A stretch of 64,000 nt of DNA, taken from positions 9,478,187-9,542,186 of the forward strand of contig CM030715.1 in NCBI GenBank assembly GCA_017979445.1, given 5' to 3'. The notes beneath the pieces are model-generated. The model was not told the DNA's origin, made no database searches, and worked only from the letters and a program-made list of their open reading frames with translations. The stretch is from Akebia trifoliata. Taxonomy: Eukaryota; Streptophyta; Magnoliopsida; Ranunculales; Lardizabalaceae. Shown here in pieces: positions 1 to 11,649 of this stretch. Positions within the stretch are counted from its first letter, which is position 1. Every line of letters begins with the position of its first letter. The position numbers were made by a program, and so were the translations under genes.

Positions 1-1959
1 TACTTTAAGTTCTTTAATGAAATTATGGTTTTACCCCCAATTTTGAAACAATGGAAATGGTTTCGAGATCTGAATCTCAAAGGATCAAAATCCAAATTTT
101 GGTTTCAAGAACAAAACATAGATTTCGACGTTTTCGGTAAATTTTCAAAATGTAATAACTTTCGCATTACTTTGAATTAGATTACAAAAATTATAAGGTG
201 TCGAATCTCGTAATCGAGGCTTTCATTTTCAAAAACCCGTTTTCAATTTTGAGAACTTTGAAAAATTGAGTTTTCGACACTTAGTCAAATTTTCACCAGT
301 TTTCTTTATTTTTAACAGCTTTAGTCCCGTGCATCGTCGGGACTTCATTTTAAATAAATCCTGATATTTTTCGATGGAAAGATCAAAAATGACTTTGAAA
401 GATTGAAAATGAATGGTTTGACTTGAAGAGATGAAAAATGAGAACGTCGAGAGAATGAAAAAGGAAATGAACGGTAAAATGTCAGAATTACACCCGAGGG
501 GTGATGTCTGCATTTTACATTGTATGTTGTGTGTAGGTTGGTGAAAGGATGTCCAGGTTATTAATGAAAGGGTTGCATGTTTATTTAAGATTATGTTAGC
601 GCGTGTGCTGAGTATTATTATTTATTTTAGGCCGGGGGGCCACAGTTGCATGGTAGGAAGTAGATATCTATTCTCAACCCTGTTCTGTTAATTTCTCTCT
701 AATTTTAAATGAAAAATCATATATATACGTAGCTACTTTGTGAGCTGTTAAAAGATTTATGAATGCTTGAAGGGATAGTGTGTCACATTATTCGGAGGGG
801 TGCACTATCCTGGGATGTACGGTAGGGACCACCAAGCTCATACGTGGTATGGGACGCATATGAGAGTGGAGCCACAACTAGAATCCGGGTTCATTCCTTT
901 CTTATCTTTACCAGTGAACGTGTATTGTAAAAGTGGTCGTATACGAGTGGAGTGTTATTTTGGGAATCACATGCACTCCTGATTGGCATAGACAAAGATG
1001 ATTGGTCAGTGATCACTAACAATCTAGTAGTAGTCGAACGTTCTGACACATCGAAAAGAGACCCATTACTTACGATCAGGTCAAACGGCCACAAAATCAG
1101 GAACTAAAAATCAGATTAATGTTGTAACATCATGTCCCGACTGGGAGTGATCCAGATGTGAATCTCAACGCTCAAATTCCATTACTCTACTACTTGTACT
1201 ATATATATGTGTTATATTTCGAATTATAAACTGAAAAACATGTCTACTATTTCAATGTTGTCAACTGTATTTGCATAAATGGAAAATATATAATGAGTAT
1301 GGATGATTGATGCTATGTATAATTTTTAAACTGTTTAGTTGCTCATCCTTGACTATATGTATCAATTAATCGTAGTTTCAATTGTAAAACTTGCATGTTT
1401 TGGAATGATGCAGTATGATTATTCAATCACGTTAGGTTAGGTTATTAGTAGGAATTGTTGTGGACCTACTGAGTAACCATTGTTACTCACCCTTTCCTTC
1501 CATGTTTTTTTTAGTTGCAAAGCCTACAGTTGGTGAAGCGGGTGTTGAGCCATTCGCGGAGGAACATCTGGTTGGTTAGATCGACGACCAGAGTCCGTTA
1601 CCTAGTGAGCATCATGACTACTTCTACTAGGAGTCTGTTCGTCCTAGGAGAGGTCTATGTTTTTAGGGTCGAGTGCTAGGTTTATGTTAGAGTGAGGAAA
1701 ATTTTGTAATCCTGTATATCTTTATTCCTTTTTACGCAATTCTGACCTCGCTTTATGTTATTCATAAAAATTTTCGTCTTCCATTCCTTATTCATTGTGG
1801 ATATGTTACTTTATACAGGATTGTTTGGATTTGGTTTATCAGGTTTGAGTTCCGTGAAACGCTAACATAAACAGAGGAGACCATGCCAAAATTTCGAGGC
1901 ATCACCTAGTGCCTCGAAGCGGTCTTGGGATTTGTGTTAGCGTTTGGTGGGACGCCACA
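1..1959 (-). mobile_element. LTR fragment, long-LTR family (TGTGGCG type), cut by window start
   Basis: Read on the minus strand this begins TGTGGCGTCCC at 1959 and runs leftward off the window. It matches, in inverted orientation, the first two kilobases of the complete solo LTR at 30181-33599: shared stretches include the GTTAGCG/AAACGC terminal motif, the block around 800-1080 (TATCCTGGGATGTACGGTAG, the GATCACTAACAATCTAG segment) and the CCATTGTTACTCACCCTTTCC block near 1480. No coding potential; the two ORFs over 60 codons here are chance frames. LTRs of 3 kb or more that start TGT-G-CGCCCC and end GGGGTGTTACA are common in Ty3/gypsy chromoviruses of the Tekay/Del type; that assignment is inference because no internal region is present. 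The five bases after the terminus are AAAGA; the other end is outside the window. Confidence 0.8.
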
Positions 1960-3795
1960 AAAGATGAGCGAATGGCAAGGTACTTGGCCAAATTTCCATT
2001 TTCAAAGCCTTTATTTACAAAAATCCATTTTCAATTTAAAGAACTTTAAAAACTCGAGTTTCTGACACTTAGCCAAATTTCGACAAACTTTTCACAGTTT
2101 TGATAGTTTGGTTCTGTGCATTGTCAGGATCTCATTTTGAATAAATTTTGATAGTTTTTCGATTGAATAATTAAAATAAATTTGAAAGATTGAAAATGGA
2201 TGTTGTGCTCGAAAAGATGAAAAATGAAAATATCAAAAAATTGAAAAAAGGGATGAAACGATAAAATACTAGAATCACACCTGAGGGGTGATGTTTGCAT
2301 TTTATATTGTTGTGTTATGTGGAGGTTGGTGAACGGATATCTAGGGATAATGATTCTAGTTGCATTTTTATTTAATTTCTATTAGCACAAGGCACTAGTT
2401 TATGTTTCCGTTCCATTATTTATTTTAGGTCGGTGAGCCATTGTTGCCTGGTAAGAAAAAATTGATATCTATTCTCAACCTTGTAATATTAATTTCTCTT
2501 TTGTTTTAAAAAAATGATATATTAGCTAATTTGTGAGTTATTAAAGAGCTTGTAAATGCCCGAAGGATATTACGTCATATCATCCAAAGTGATGTACTAT
2601 CTAGGATGTACGTTAAGGACAACCAAGCTCATACGTAGTATGAGACGTGTATGAGAGTGAAGTCACAACTAGAATCTGGCTTCATTCATTTCTATCCTTA
2701 CCAGTAAACTTGTACTGTAAAGGTGGTCGTACACGAATGGGATTATATATTTTGAGAATCACATGCACGCCTGACAAGCATAAATGAAGATGATTAGTTA
2801 GTGATCACTAACAATCTATAGTAGTTGAACGTTCTGACACATCGAAAAAAGACCTATTACTAACGATCACGTCAAATAGCTAGTCTGAGTTGGATAAATG
2901 GTCAACCAGTATGGTAAGTTGCATCGACCGACCAAAAAATCAGGAACTAAAGGCCAGTAAAATATAGTAGCATCATGTCCTGACTAGGAGCGATCCAGTA
3001 GTGAATCCCAACTCTTTATTTCTTCTATTCCACCATTGTGTATTATATATCTGTTGTTCTATTTTAATTATAAATTGAAAAACATGTTTACCGTTTCAAT
3101 GTTGTCAATTAGATTTGTATAAAAATGAAAATGTATAATGAGTACTGATGATTGATGTTATGTAAATCTTTAAAATGTTTAGTTGTTCATCCCTGGGTAC
3201 TAGTTTATCGTAGTTTAATTTGTAAAATTTTGCATGTATTGAAATATTTCAATATGTTTACTCATTCATGTTTAGGAGAGGATATTAGTGGGAATTGTTT
3301 GTAAATCTACTGGGTAACCATTGTTATTCACCATTTCCTTCTATTTTTTTAGCTTCAAAGTCGACAGTCAGAAAGACAACTATCGAGTTGACGAACGAGG
3401 ATTATTTGGTGAGTCATACCGAGAACCAATATACATTGCTTGGTGAGCATTGGGACTACTTCCATTAGGTGTCAGTTCGTCCAAGAGGTATATATAGTTT
3501 TTGGGCTGAGTCATAGGTCCATGTTAGAGAAAGGATAATTTTTGTAGTCTTATATATTTCACTCCTTACGTAACTCTGATCTAACTCTTCGTTGTTCGAA
3601 ATTTACCATCTTTCACATCTTGTATATTTTTGGCACATATTTATATATAGGGTTTATTATTTATTGGTTTATCACGTTTTCAAGTGCCTTGGAACACTTA
3701 CATAAATAGAGGAAATCATGTCAAAATTTTGAGGTGCCACATAGTACCTCGAGATTTGACATTAGGATTTGTGTTAGCATTTGGCGGGCGCCACA
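1960..3795 (-). mobile_element. second LTR fragment of the same family, older copy
   Basis: A more diverged copy of the sequence at 1-1959: it repeats the same order of blocks (ACACTTAGCCAAATTT near 2065, TCCTACGTAAGG-like block near 2600-2700, AGTGATCACTAACAATCTA near 2803, CCATTGTTATTCACCATTTCC near 3320) and ends with GGCGGGCGCCACA at 3795, the inverted LTR start. It begins abruptly at 1960 inside the LTR, as expected if the copy at 1-1959 had inserted into it. Its true terminus at 3795 directly abuts copia gag sequence, so this LTR inserted into the copia element. No TSD can be checked because the other side lies outside the window. Confidence 0.78.
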
Positions 3796-4230
3796 CTTAT
3801 CATCTTGAGATCTTTGCCTAATTCTTGGGAGCAGATGAAGTTCAACTTGATGCACAATGAGAATATTACTAACTTTTCTCAGTTGTCACGACTTTTTGAT
3901 TTAGAAATTGAATGTCAGTCTACAAGGACTAATAATATCATTTTCACTGTTGAATTCGATAAGTGCGGTAAATTTATATCCAAGTAAAAACCAATGAAAA
4001 GAACTCAGACTAATGATCTTATGCCTAAGAAAAAATAGAATTTCAAACGCCACAGAGGAAAACGTGATGAAAAAATGCAAATCTAAGATGACATGCCACA
4101 ACTATAAGAAATTGGGTCACTTCACTCGTAAATGCATTAAGCTGGAGAAGGTAAAAACTAACTCTAATACCCCATTTTATTGTTTTGTTTACGCAAAGGT
4201 GTTTGTTGTTAATTCTTGTGATCTTGATTA
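3796..4230 (+). pseudogene. copia gag fragment with degenerate zinc knuckle
   Basis: The first frame reads LPNSWEQMKFNLMHNENITN followed by LSRLFDLEIE, the typical C-terminal gag segment of plant copia elements (pattern LPxSWEx...L...LE.E). After a stop near 3985 and a frameshift, a second frame carries CHNYKKLGHFTRKC at about 4091-4132, the CCHC nucleocapsid knuckle with the second Cys replaced by Tyr. It is truncated at its N-terminus by the LTR insertion ending at 3795. The product would have packaged element RNA into virus-like particles; the copy is broken. Confidence 0.8.
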
Positions 4231-5480
4231 AATTGTAGATTTCGGAACAACCAAACATATAGCAAAGGATAGAGTAGGGTTCATAAAGTTTCATCGAGTC
4301 CCACATGACAGTATGAAAATATTCATAGGAAACAATTCTAGTGAAGACGTAGTGGGAGTGGGAACATATCAACTACGGATGTGCACAAGACGCACATTGT
4401 TACTCCACGATGTTCTTTATGTGTTAGGAGTTCGAAGTAGTTTGTTTTCAGTTACATCTCTATTAAATTTAGGTTTTGATTTTCATTTTTCGTTAAAGAC
4501 AGTTAGCATTTCTTTGGATTCGATTGTTTATAGATATGCTTTTATTTCAAATGATTTATTTAAATTAAATGTTAATTATAGTAATTTAAACCCTGATGCC
4601 TATTTGATTTCCAATAGTGTTCTTTCTAATTCTATGAAATGGCATGCTAGGTTAGGCCATATTGGACAAGATAGGATGAAAAGACTAGCAAATGATAGAT
4701 TATTAAGTCCACTTTCAAAGGTAAATCTTTTGGTCTGTAAACATTGTTTAGCCAGAAAATCGAGTAGGAAATTATTTGGAAAGGTGGTACATGCGTTATT
4801 TCCCTTAGAGTTAATCCATTTTTACATCTACGACCCACTTAATGTGAGGGCACGCCATGGAACGACCTATTTCATCATATTTATTGATGATTATTCATGA
4901 TTTGGATACATTTATTTGATTTCACATAAATCTGAAGCATCAGATTGCTTTAAGAAATTTATGTTGGAAGTTGAAAATCAGTTGGAAAAAAAAATTAAGA
5001 TTCCTATAATTGACCAAGGATGCAAATATTTATCAGAGACTATGAAAAGGCATTGTGAAGAAAAATGTATCCATAGGCAATTAACAATTTTTTTTTACTC
5101 TGCAACAAGATGACGTAGTAGAAAGAAAGAATAAAACCCTTTTAAATATGAGGGGATCGATGATAGCACAAGCAAACCTTTTTATGTTTTGGGGAGATGT
5201 TCTTTTGACTGGAACTTATATCCTCAATAAGGTATCCTCTAAATATATTACATCTACCCCTTATGAGTTTTGGATAGGTAAAAAACCCGATTTTGACCAT
5301 CTACATCCATGGGGATCATCTGGTTTTATTCATATTCCTTCTCAATAGATTGGGAAGTTAGACATAAGAGCTAAGAAATGCATGTTTATAAGATATTCTA
5401 AGCATTATAATGATTTTGTGTTTATTTATAAATGAGACAGTAGTGAAATGGTAGAGATTGAGTTGTGAGTTGTGGATTTC
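4231..5480 (+). pseudogene. copia protease and integrase region, broken
   Basis: From 4235 the frame reads IVDFGTTKHIAKDRVGF: the aspartic protease site, where family members have D-S/T-G and this copy has DFG. The same frame continues to 4900 and contains the integrase HHCC zinc-binding module (WHARLGHIG ... VCKHC, about 4638-4750) followed by the core starting IYDPLNVRARHGTTYF and IDDYS. A TGA stops the frame at 4898. The core resumes in other frames: the second catalytic Asp in DQGCKYLSETM (about 5010-5045) and the catalytic Glu in VVERKNKTL (about 5116-5142), then FWGDVLLTGTYILNKV and TPYEFWIGKKP. The DDE residues are recognisable but spread over several frames. Chance frames on the other strand were ignored. 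Confidence 0.85.
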
Positions 5481-6186
5481 ATTAAGAATGATTTCTCAAG
5501 CAAAAAAAAAACTCAGACATCATATAAATTCCACGAGATGATAAAATCAAATCTGGAATCAAAAAAGGAACCTCCACCTATTATCGACGAGGGTGGGATA
5601 AATAATTAAATCTTTTGATGATCCAATGATCGTTGAGGACAGTAGGAGTGTACCACTAGATGTTTCTGATGATGATCTTGATTTTCGTAAGAGTAAACAT
5701 GAAACAATACCTTGTCATCGATTTGAGATTGAAGGGGAATCATTCATGTCTGCCCTAATTGATGATAATGAACCTAGGAATTACTAGAAGGCATTGTCAT
5801 TATCAACTTCTAAAGAATAGACGACCGTTATGCAAGAAAAAATTAGTTCTATGATGAAAAACATGTTTGAAAACTTATTGATATTTTGCTTAGACGCAAG
5901 ACTGTTGAAAACAAATGAATTTTAAAAGTCAAGCGAAAGACTGATAGAACTATTGATAAGTTTAAAACCCGTCTGATTGTCAAAGAATATACCCAAATCG
6001 AGGTATTGACTATGATGAGACTTTCTCACCAGTAATGAGACTCACATTAGTTTACCTCATTTTAGCCATTGCTGCACATTTAGACTTAAAACTCTTCCAA
6101 ATGGATGTTAAGTCGACATTTCTCAATAGAGATTTGGATGAGGAGATTTAAATGGATCAACCCATAGGCTTCAAAGTAGAAGGACA
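5481..6186 (+). pseudogene. copia integrase-RT linker and N-terminal reverse transcriptase, broken
   Basis: The linker (5481-5850) has no conserved features beyond a short acidic stretch. From about 5925 the RT fingers can be read across frameshifts: KVKRKTDRTIDKFKTRLIVK, then IDYDETFSPV, LILAIAAHLDLKLFQMDVKS and TFLNRDLDEEI. This is the canonical copia order (K-R-K-DG, YK-RLVAKG-Q, DY-ETFSPV, Q-DVK-AFL-G-L-EEI). The text stops at GFKVEGH where the solo LTR with TSD GGACA is inserted, and resumes at 7352. Several stops, for example the TAA after DEEI. Confidence 0.85.
6182..6186. repeat. target-site duplication GGACA, left copy
   Basis: GGACA here and at 7347-7351 brackets a unit with termini TGGTGAG and CTCATCA, the form expected of an integrated LTR. 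Confidence 0.85.
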
Positions 6187-7346
6187 TGGTGAGATTATCG
6201 TTGTTCTTCCCACCGAAGTTAATATTAATTTTATTTTTACCTTACTTGTAGAGCAAGTAAGGGATCGAACCCAAGAGAAAGGGGGAGTAGAGTTAAGCTA
6301 AGAGGATAAAATTCGTATTAACCAAAAAGAATTAAAATTGTATCAAGAAAATTTAAAGTAACTGGAAATGAACTAAAATAAATGAAGTTAAAAACAAGTA
6401 AACTTATGAAATTAAAACACCATTGGAGGTGGATCTACTTAGAACAGGTTAATGAGCAACTCCTAATCTCTAATATTTTTATAACTCAATCGTCAGGACT
6501 TGATGTTAGCTCGTTAGATCGAAAAATTTAGCAAATAAAATCAAATAAGAGAACATAAACAAAGTAGAATTCCTTGAACTTTCTACTTTTTAACATACCT
6601 TATCTTGACCAAATCTAAGCATAAAATATATATATTAAGAATAGAAGGTGCAAGAAATCTTAAAGAAAACTCATGAGCATTGTAGATAAAAGAAAGGCAT
6701 GAAACTAGAAACAACACAAGAACTTGCTCTAGGTTTCTTCACTCTCCAATGGAAGGGAGCTTAGCTTAATGTCATCACAAGAGAGAGAAGATAAGAGATG
6801 AAAGAAATTTTCTTCATTTCGTGGAGAAACTTATAAATTCTTCTTCTTCTACTTCTTACAAGACTATTTAGCTAAAAAAAACTAGAAGACAAAAATACAA
6901 AAAATATAAGAGAAAAGACTAAGAGCCTTAGATTAAAGGAGTCTTGAATGAAGAACCAAAAGAGAGATTTTTCTCGAGATTGAGATTTTATTTATAGAGA
7001 AAAATGTGTGTAAAAGAGTCCAAAAGTAGCCTCCACTTTTCTTTGCACAAAAGGATAAAAGAGGATAACAAGAGTTAAAAATTAGGCATTCTAAAGTAGG
7101 CCAAAATGCTTTTGCCTTGAGATTTTAACTTCAATGCTGATTTTCTATACAAGAAACACACGTAATCAGATTTATCTAGTAAATGAAATTATTTATGTAT
7201 AATTAAGCCTAATTGTCATCTAATAACATGCAACATGACGTTTCAAAACTTATTATAATTATTCCCTTAATACAGAAATAGGGACAAAAATCAAGATAAA
7301 TGTTTGAGAAACATACGTATAATTTAGTGTTTCGAGACACTCATCA
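6187..7346 (-). mobile_element. solo LTR, TGATGAG...CTCATCA family, copy 1
   Basis: A 1160-bp unit with 5-bp TSD GGACA, inserted in copia RT. It is clearly related to the unit at 57101-58299 over its whole length (shared ATCGTTGTTCTT, GGGATCGAACCCAAGAGAAAG, TTGGAGGTGGATCTAC, TTCGAGACACTCATCAG). The ends form an inverted repeat TGRTGAG/CTCATCA. No ORF. A TATA box reads on the minus strand (CTATAAATAAAATC, about 6988-7001), so the LTR is probably oriented leftward; the end with GGTTCGATCCCTTACTTG would then be its 3' end. No internal region or second LTR flanks it, so it is a solo LTR from recombination or a very short non-autonomous unit. Confidence 0.8.
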
Positions 7347-7351
7347 GGACA
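7347..7351. repeat. target-site duplication GGACA, right copy
   Basis: Right-hand copy of the 5-bp repeat that flanks the solo LTR; copia RT resumes directly after it. Confidence 0.85.
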
Positions 7352-7485
7352 TGAGAGCAAAGTTTACAAGCTTAAAAAGTCCACCTATGGTTTGAAGCAA
7401 TCATCCAAGCAATGGTACTTTGGATTTCATCGAGTCATTACTTCAAATGGATTTACGATGATGGAAGAGGACCATTGTGTGTACG
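7352..7485 (+). pseudogene. copia reverse transcriptase, middle piece
   Basis: In one frame this reads KVYKLKKSTYGLKQSSKQWY followed by GFTMMEEDHCVYV, the copia RT palm segment (V-KLKKSLYGLKQ-PR-W ... G---S--D-C-Y). It is cut at 7485 by element A, whose 5-bp TSD GTACG is the last five bases here. The next copia codons are found at 18279. Confidence 0.92.
7481..7485. repeat. target-site duplication GTACG, left copy of element A
   Basis: GTACG here and at 18274-18278 flanks a TG...CA element with two long LTRs: a perfect 5-bp duplication. Confidence 0.95.
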
Positions 7486-8122
7486 TGTAGACACCCCATT
7501 TTTGCACTCGCCTGATTAATCAACTCGTCAACCTGATTGCAACGGTTCCCAATGATGGACAATCATTCCAATGCTTTATTTGTTACTAGATATGTTTCAA
7601 AAATTCGGATGAGGTATCTCAAACTAACAAAACCTTAGAAATCACAATATGTTAGGAAAATATAACTCCAAAAACATATAAATTATCATTTTACCGACAA
7701 AAAGAAGCTTCACGGTAAAAATCATTAAAAACTGACCAAATTACCAAAATACCCCTAACATCAAAACATCCCTAAAGCTTACATTATGTTTATGAAAATC
7801 CTTTCAAACACATAAAACAAAAAATCAAAACTAAATAAATCATTTATCAATTTTCACAAAATTAGATAAAATTACAAAAATGCCCTTCATAAAGTTCACG
7901 ATCATTTCGCACAAAAAATTTCATAAATGACAGAAACCAATATTTTCATTGAATTTCTTATGAAAAATCGATTCCAAAACATCCTAGAACATCAAAAACC
8001 GACTTAAAACGCAAAAAGTCCTCTCCGAGGGCAAAACGATAATTTTACAATTTTAATAATTAAAATTTTTTAAATTAATAATTAAAATATTAATTAATGT
8101 AAATTGAAATCCTAATTAAAAT

Positions 8123-8291
8123 TAAAGTCAATCAAGTAAGACTAAAGTCAAAATCTTATAAGTCAATCAAGTAAGACTAAAGTTAATCTTCAAGTCAATC
8201 AAGTAATATTAAAGTCAAGATCTTAAAGTCAATCAAGTAAGACTAAAGTCAAAAGCTTAAAGTCAATCAAGTAGGACTAAAGTCAAAACCT
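8123..8291 (+). repeat. tandem repeat inside the 5' LTR, about 35-bp unit
   Basis: About five copies of a unit containing GTCAATCAAGTAAGACTAAA followed by GTCAAAATCTTAAA. The same array is in the 3' LTR (17287-17483) with a slightly different copy arrangement. LTR C shows only one or two divergent copies, so it expanded in the A subfamily. Confidence 0.85.
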
Positions 8292-8473
8292 TAATAGAAT
8301 TTTAATTAAATAATAATTCTATTTAAAACAATCCTAATTAAATAATAACTCAATTTAAAACAATTCTAATTAAAATATAACTCTACCTAAAACAATTATA
8401 AATAAAAAATAACTCTTTCTAAAAGAATTATAATTAAACATTAATTCTATCAAAATAAGTACTTAAAAAAATT

Positions 8474-8480
8474 TATAAAT
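8474..8480 (+). promoter_or_regulatory. TATA box of the A LTR
   Basis: TATAAAT, at the same place as TATAAAT in the 3' LTR (17665), TATAAA in LTR B (23335) and TATAAATA in LTR C (60848). Conservation across four LTRs supports a functional core promoter at the U3/R border. Confidence 0.65.
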
Positions 8481-9077
8481 ATACAACCTATTTTCGTATC
8501 CAAAAATAAATCCTAAGAGAAGTAGGTCAAAAAGCTTCCCTAGCATCCCATAAACTCTAATTTTGAAGCCCAACTCCTTAGCTAACACCCATACTTCGAT
8601 TTTAGCTCAAAAAATACCTAGAAGTCTTTCAAAAACACTCAGAAATCCATAAACAAATTCAAAGAATTCAGATTTAAGAAAGAGATACCTCACCTCGGAG
8701 ATCAGAAATCAGATCTGGAGACAGAACGAAGCGAGGAGTACTGTACAAAAAGTTACTCTATCAGATCTGAGGGAATGAGAACGTTATCTTTAGAAAGGTA
8801 TCTATTTCTTATTATTATTTTGTATTACTTAGGTCTTTTAGCAATGTAGTTTATTTGGGAATTAGTAGAGACCGGCATTTGCTGGGCGGAGTTGGTGCCT
8901 AATACCTTCCAACCCCGTAATGTGATCCCCAAACCTTTTTTTTTTCTTTCGTAGATTAGTAATATTTGTCTTTTTAGAGTCAGTTCGGTTCCTAGACCGT
9001 AACAACTAGGTGACGACTCTCAAATCTCAAAGGTCAAAAACGGATCTGTGCACAACGCGAATCGAGGGCGCTTTCAG

Positions 9078-9095
9078 TGGCGACTCCACTGGGGA
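9078..9095 (+). promoter_or_regulatory. primer-binding site of element A
   Basis: TGGCGACTCCACTGGGGA, one base after the LTR end. It is the complement of a tRNA 3' end finishing in CCA and the type described for Ogre/Tat elements (tRNA-Arg reported there; I did not match the tRNA). The same site occurs at 61442 (one mismatch) and 23956 (degenerate). Confidence 0.9.
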
Positions 9096-9311
9096 CCATT
9101 GAGGATCAGACTTGAAAAACCCTAAGTATGGGAGCATTGCTAGGATGACCTTGTTTTTTATTATTATTTAGTTTGATTTATTTTATTTATTTATTTTTGT
9201 GGCTTGATTGTGGATGATTTTGGGTATTGTATTTTTATCCAATTAAGGGTCACTTTTTGATGACCCCTAAATAATGAAATATTCAAATTGACATATGAAA
9301 ATGATGGAATG

Positions 9312-10469
9312 ATGAAGGTTGGGATAGCAATGTTAAAATATTTTTACAGAATATTTCAGTAAGAATTAAGTCTGGGCGACAATTAATAAAATGTAGATCT
9401 CATCGAGTAAATTAATTTAGAACCTGAGTTCACTCAATTTCGTTATCGGAAGCCTTAGATATCATCGATGCAAGTTCAATTTGTAAATCTGGAATTGTTG
9501 CTGAATGAAGGTTGGGACAGTAATGTTAAAACGTTTTTACAGAATATTCTAGTTAGAATTAAGTCTGGTTACCTATTAATAAAACGTAGATCTCATCGAG
9601 TAGATTAATTTAGAACTCGATTTCACTCAATTTCGTTATCGGGAACCTTGGATATCATCGATACAAGTTCAATCTGTAAATATGAAATTGTTGCTAAATG
9701 AAAGTTAGAACAGCAATGTTAAAACGTTTTTACAGAATATTTTAGTGAGAATTAAGTCTGAGCACCTATTAATAAAATGTAGATCTCATCGATTAGATTA
9801 ATTTAGAACCTGAGTTCACTCAATTTCGTTATCGGAAGCCTTAGATATCATCGATGTAAGTTCAATCTGTAAATCTGAAATTATTGCTGAATGAAGATTG
9901 GGACAGCAATGTTAAAACGTTTTTACAGAATATTCGAGTGAGAATTAAGTCTGGGTACCTATTAATAAAACGTAGATCTCATCGAGTATATTAATTTAAA
10001 ATCTGAGTTCATTCAATTTTGTTATTAGAAGCCTTAGATATCATCGATGCAAGTTCAATCTGTAAATCTGGAATTGTTACTGAATGAAGGTTGGGACATC
10101 AATGTTAAAACGTTTTTATAGAACCTTCTAGTGAGAATTAAGTCTGGGCACCTATTAATAAAAAATAGATCTCATCAAGTAGATTAATTTAGAACCTGAT
10201 TTCACTTAATTTTATTATCGGAAGCCTTAAATATCATCGATGCAAGTTCAATCTGTAAATCTGGAATTGTTACTGAATGAAGGTTGGTACAACAATGTTA
10301 AAACGTTTTTACAGAATATTCTAGTCAGAATTAGGTCTAGGCACCTATTAATAAAACGTAGATCCCATCGAGTAGATTAATTTAGAATCTGAATTCACTC
10401 GATTTCATTATCGGGAGCCTTAGATATCATCGATGGAAGTTTAGATTGTATTTTCCTAATTCATCAAAA
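9312..10469 (+). repeat. 193-bp tandem repeat array, six copies
   Basis: Six consecutive copies. The ATGAAGGTTGGGA-type motif starts at 9312, 9505, 9698, 9891, 10084 and 10277, and a second marker (CATCGAG, ATC-type) starts at 9401, 9594, 9787, 9980, 10173 and 10366: the spacing is exactly 193 in every step, so there is no net length change between copies despite many substitutions. Each unit also holds TTTTACAGAATATT, TTAGATATCATCGATG and AATCTGTAAATCTG. It lies in the untranslated leader, between PBS and gag. No ORF runs through it. Confidence 0.97.
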
Positions 10470-11640
10470 ATCCGAATTTATCTAGTGTTAGCACAATTAA
10501 TGTTTCTGAGAGCGAGCTCATTTGGCACTAGGATCATTCACTTTCATTTTTTTTGGGATGTGTTCCTATTTTTCTCTTTATAATTAAAAAAAAAGGGTTC
10601 AACGCTCCTCATCTCAATAATTATCATTTTATCATCAATGTAACATCTATTGGAATCTCGATTTATTTTGGATCACCCAAAAGTGATCATCGATTGGACC
10701 TTAAAAATAATAAAAATTATGCCTATTGCAATGTTTGGATTTGATCAATTATTCTATGCAATGCTCATTAATCAATTTGCCATTGATCTTAATCAGATAT
10801 ATAGTTGATGTGCTTATTGGCAATCTTAATGATGTTATTGGATTGGTATTTATTTTGGCTAATATTCATATGGTATCAATGTGTGATGGTATAATCAGGC
10901 CCATGGGCCCATTTGTTTGAAAAGGCCCCGGGCGCACCCCACCCTGTTTTGCACACAACACATGCATATTTACTATTTTGCATGCTTGCATGTCCCAATA
11001 TAGCCAATGTGGCACTAGTGAGTGACCCGGTCTCTTCGGAGATGCGACGTCATTCATGAAAATCACAACTTCAGCCACGTACCTTAGGGTATATTAAACT
11101 GGGACATCAATACTATCTGATCAGGTGACTCTGAAAGGTATATCGATGTACCCATGCTGGAGCGACCTGAACTTTTGACCTATTGTAAGCCACACAGTCA
11201 CATGTCCCGTTTGCTAACGTAGTACTAGTACGTGGTCGGTCCCCTCATGAGATGCCAAACTATTTATGAAAGCTACAACTCTTGACTCGTACCCATAGGT
11301 ATATCAAAGATGATCCAAGTACATCAGTTGTACTTCTTGGTCAAAATCAGTGCCTAAGCAAGATCCTGCTTCGATGTACTACGGTACTAAGAGGATAGAC
11401 TAAGTGTATTCTAGAAAAGAGGTGATTTAAGAGTGTCTTTGCTCAAGCATCGCGCGCTACCTCTAATCTGGGGATTAAGCTGACTGCTTTTGGCTTCAGA
11501 GAAGTAAGTTGAAGTTTTAGATTATCACCTGTAAGGGGTAGACCCGCGTCTTACCTTTCTCACTTTCTTGGTCACCATAGATTTATAGTTCATTTGGATT
11601 CGATATTTCCTACCGGACTTAGGTTATTTTATATCAAAAC
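10470..11640 (+). other. noncoding leader of element A, conserved in B and C
   Basis: No credible gene. It contains blocks also found at 36900-38100 (B) and 62700-63660 (C): AATCTCGATTTATTTTGG, CACCCCACCCTGTTTTGCAC, GGTCAAAATCAGTGCCTAAG and AGAGTGTCTTTGCTCA-like text. Short motifs of the form GGTATATYAAA recur several times. Ogre/Tat elements carry unusually long leaders; here the classical extra ORF upstream of gag is not seen. Confidence 0.75.
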
Positions 11641-11649
11641 TTTAATCAT

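Larger units (their letters stand above)
7486..9076 (+). repeat. 5' LTR of element A
   Basis: 1591 bp, starting TGTAGACACCCCATTTTT and ending GCGCTTTCA. Near-identical architecture to the LTRs at 16649, 22428 and 59858. A TATA box (TATAAAT, 8474-8480) precedes ACAACCTA, a position conserved in all four LTRs and thus the likely promoter. The R/U5 part carries the conserved TAGAGACCGGC ... GGTGCCTAA ... ACCTTCCAACCCCGTAA segment. At 8123-8291 there is an internal tandem repeat. Confidence 0.95.

Noticed and set aside
9312..10469. CRISPR-like array
   Set aside because: Tandem repeats without spacers, in plant DNA inside a retrotransposon leader.
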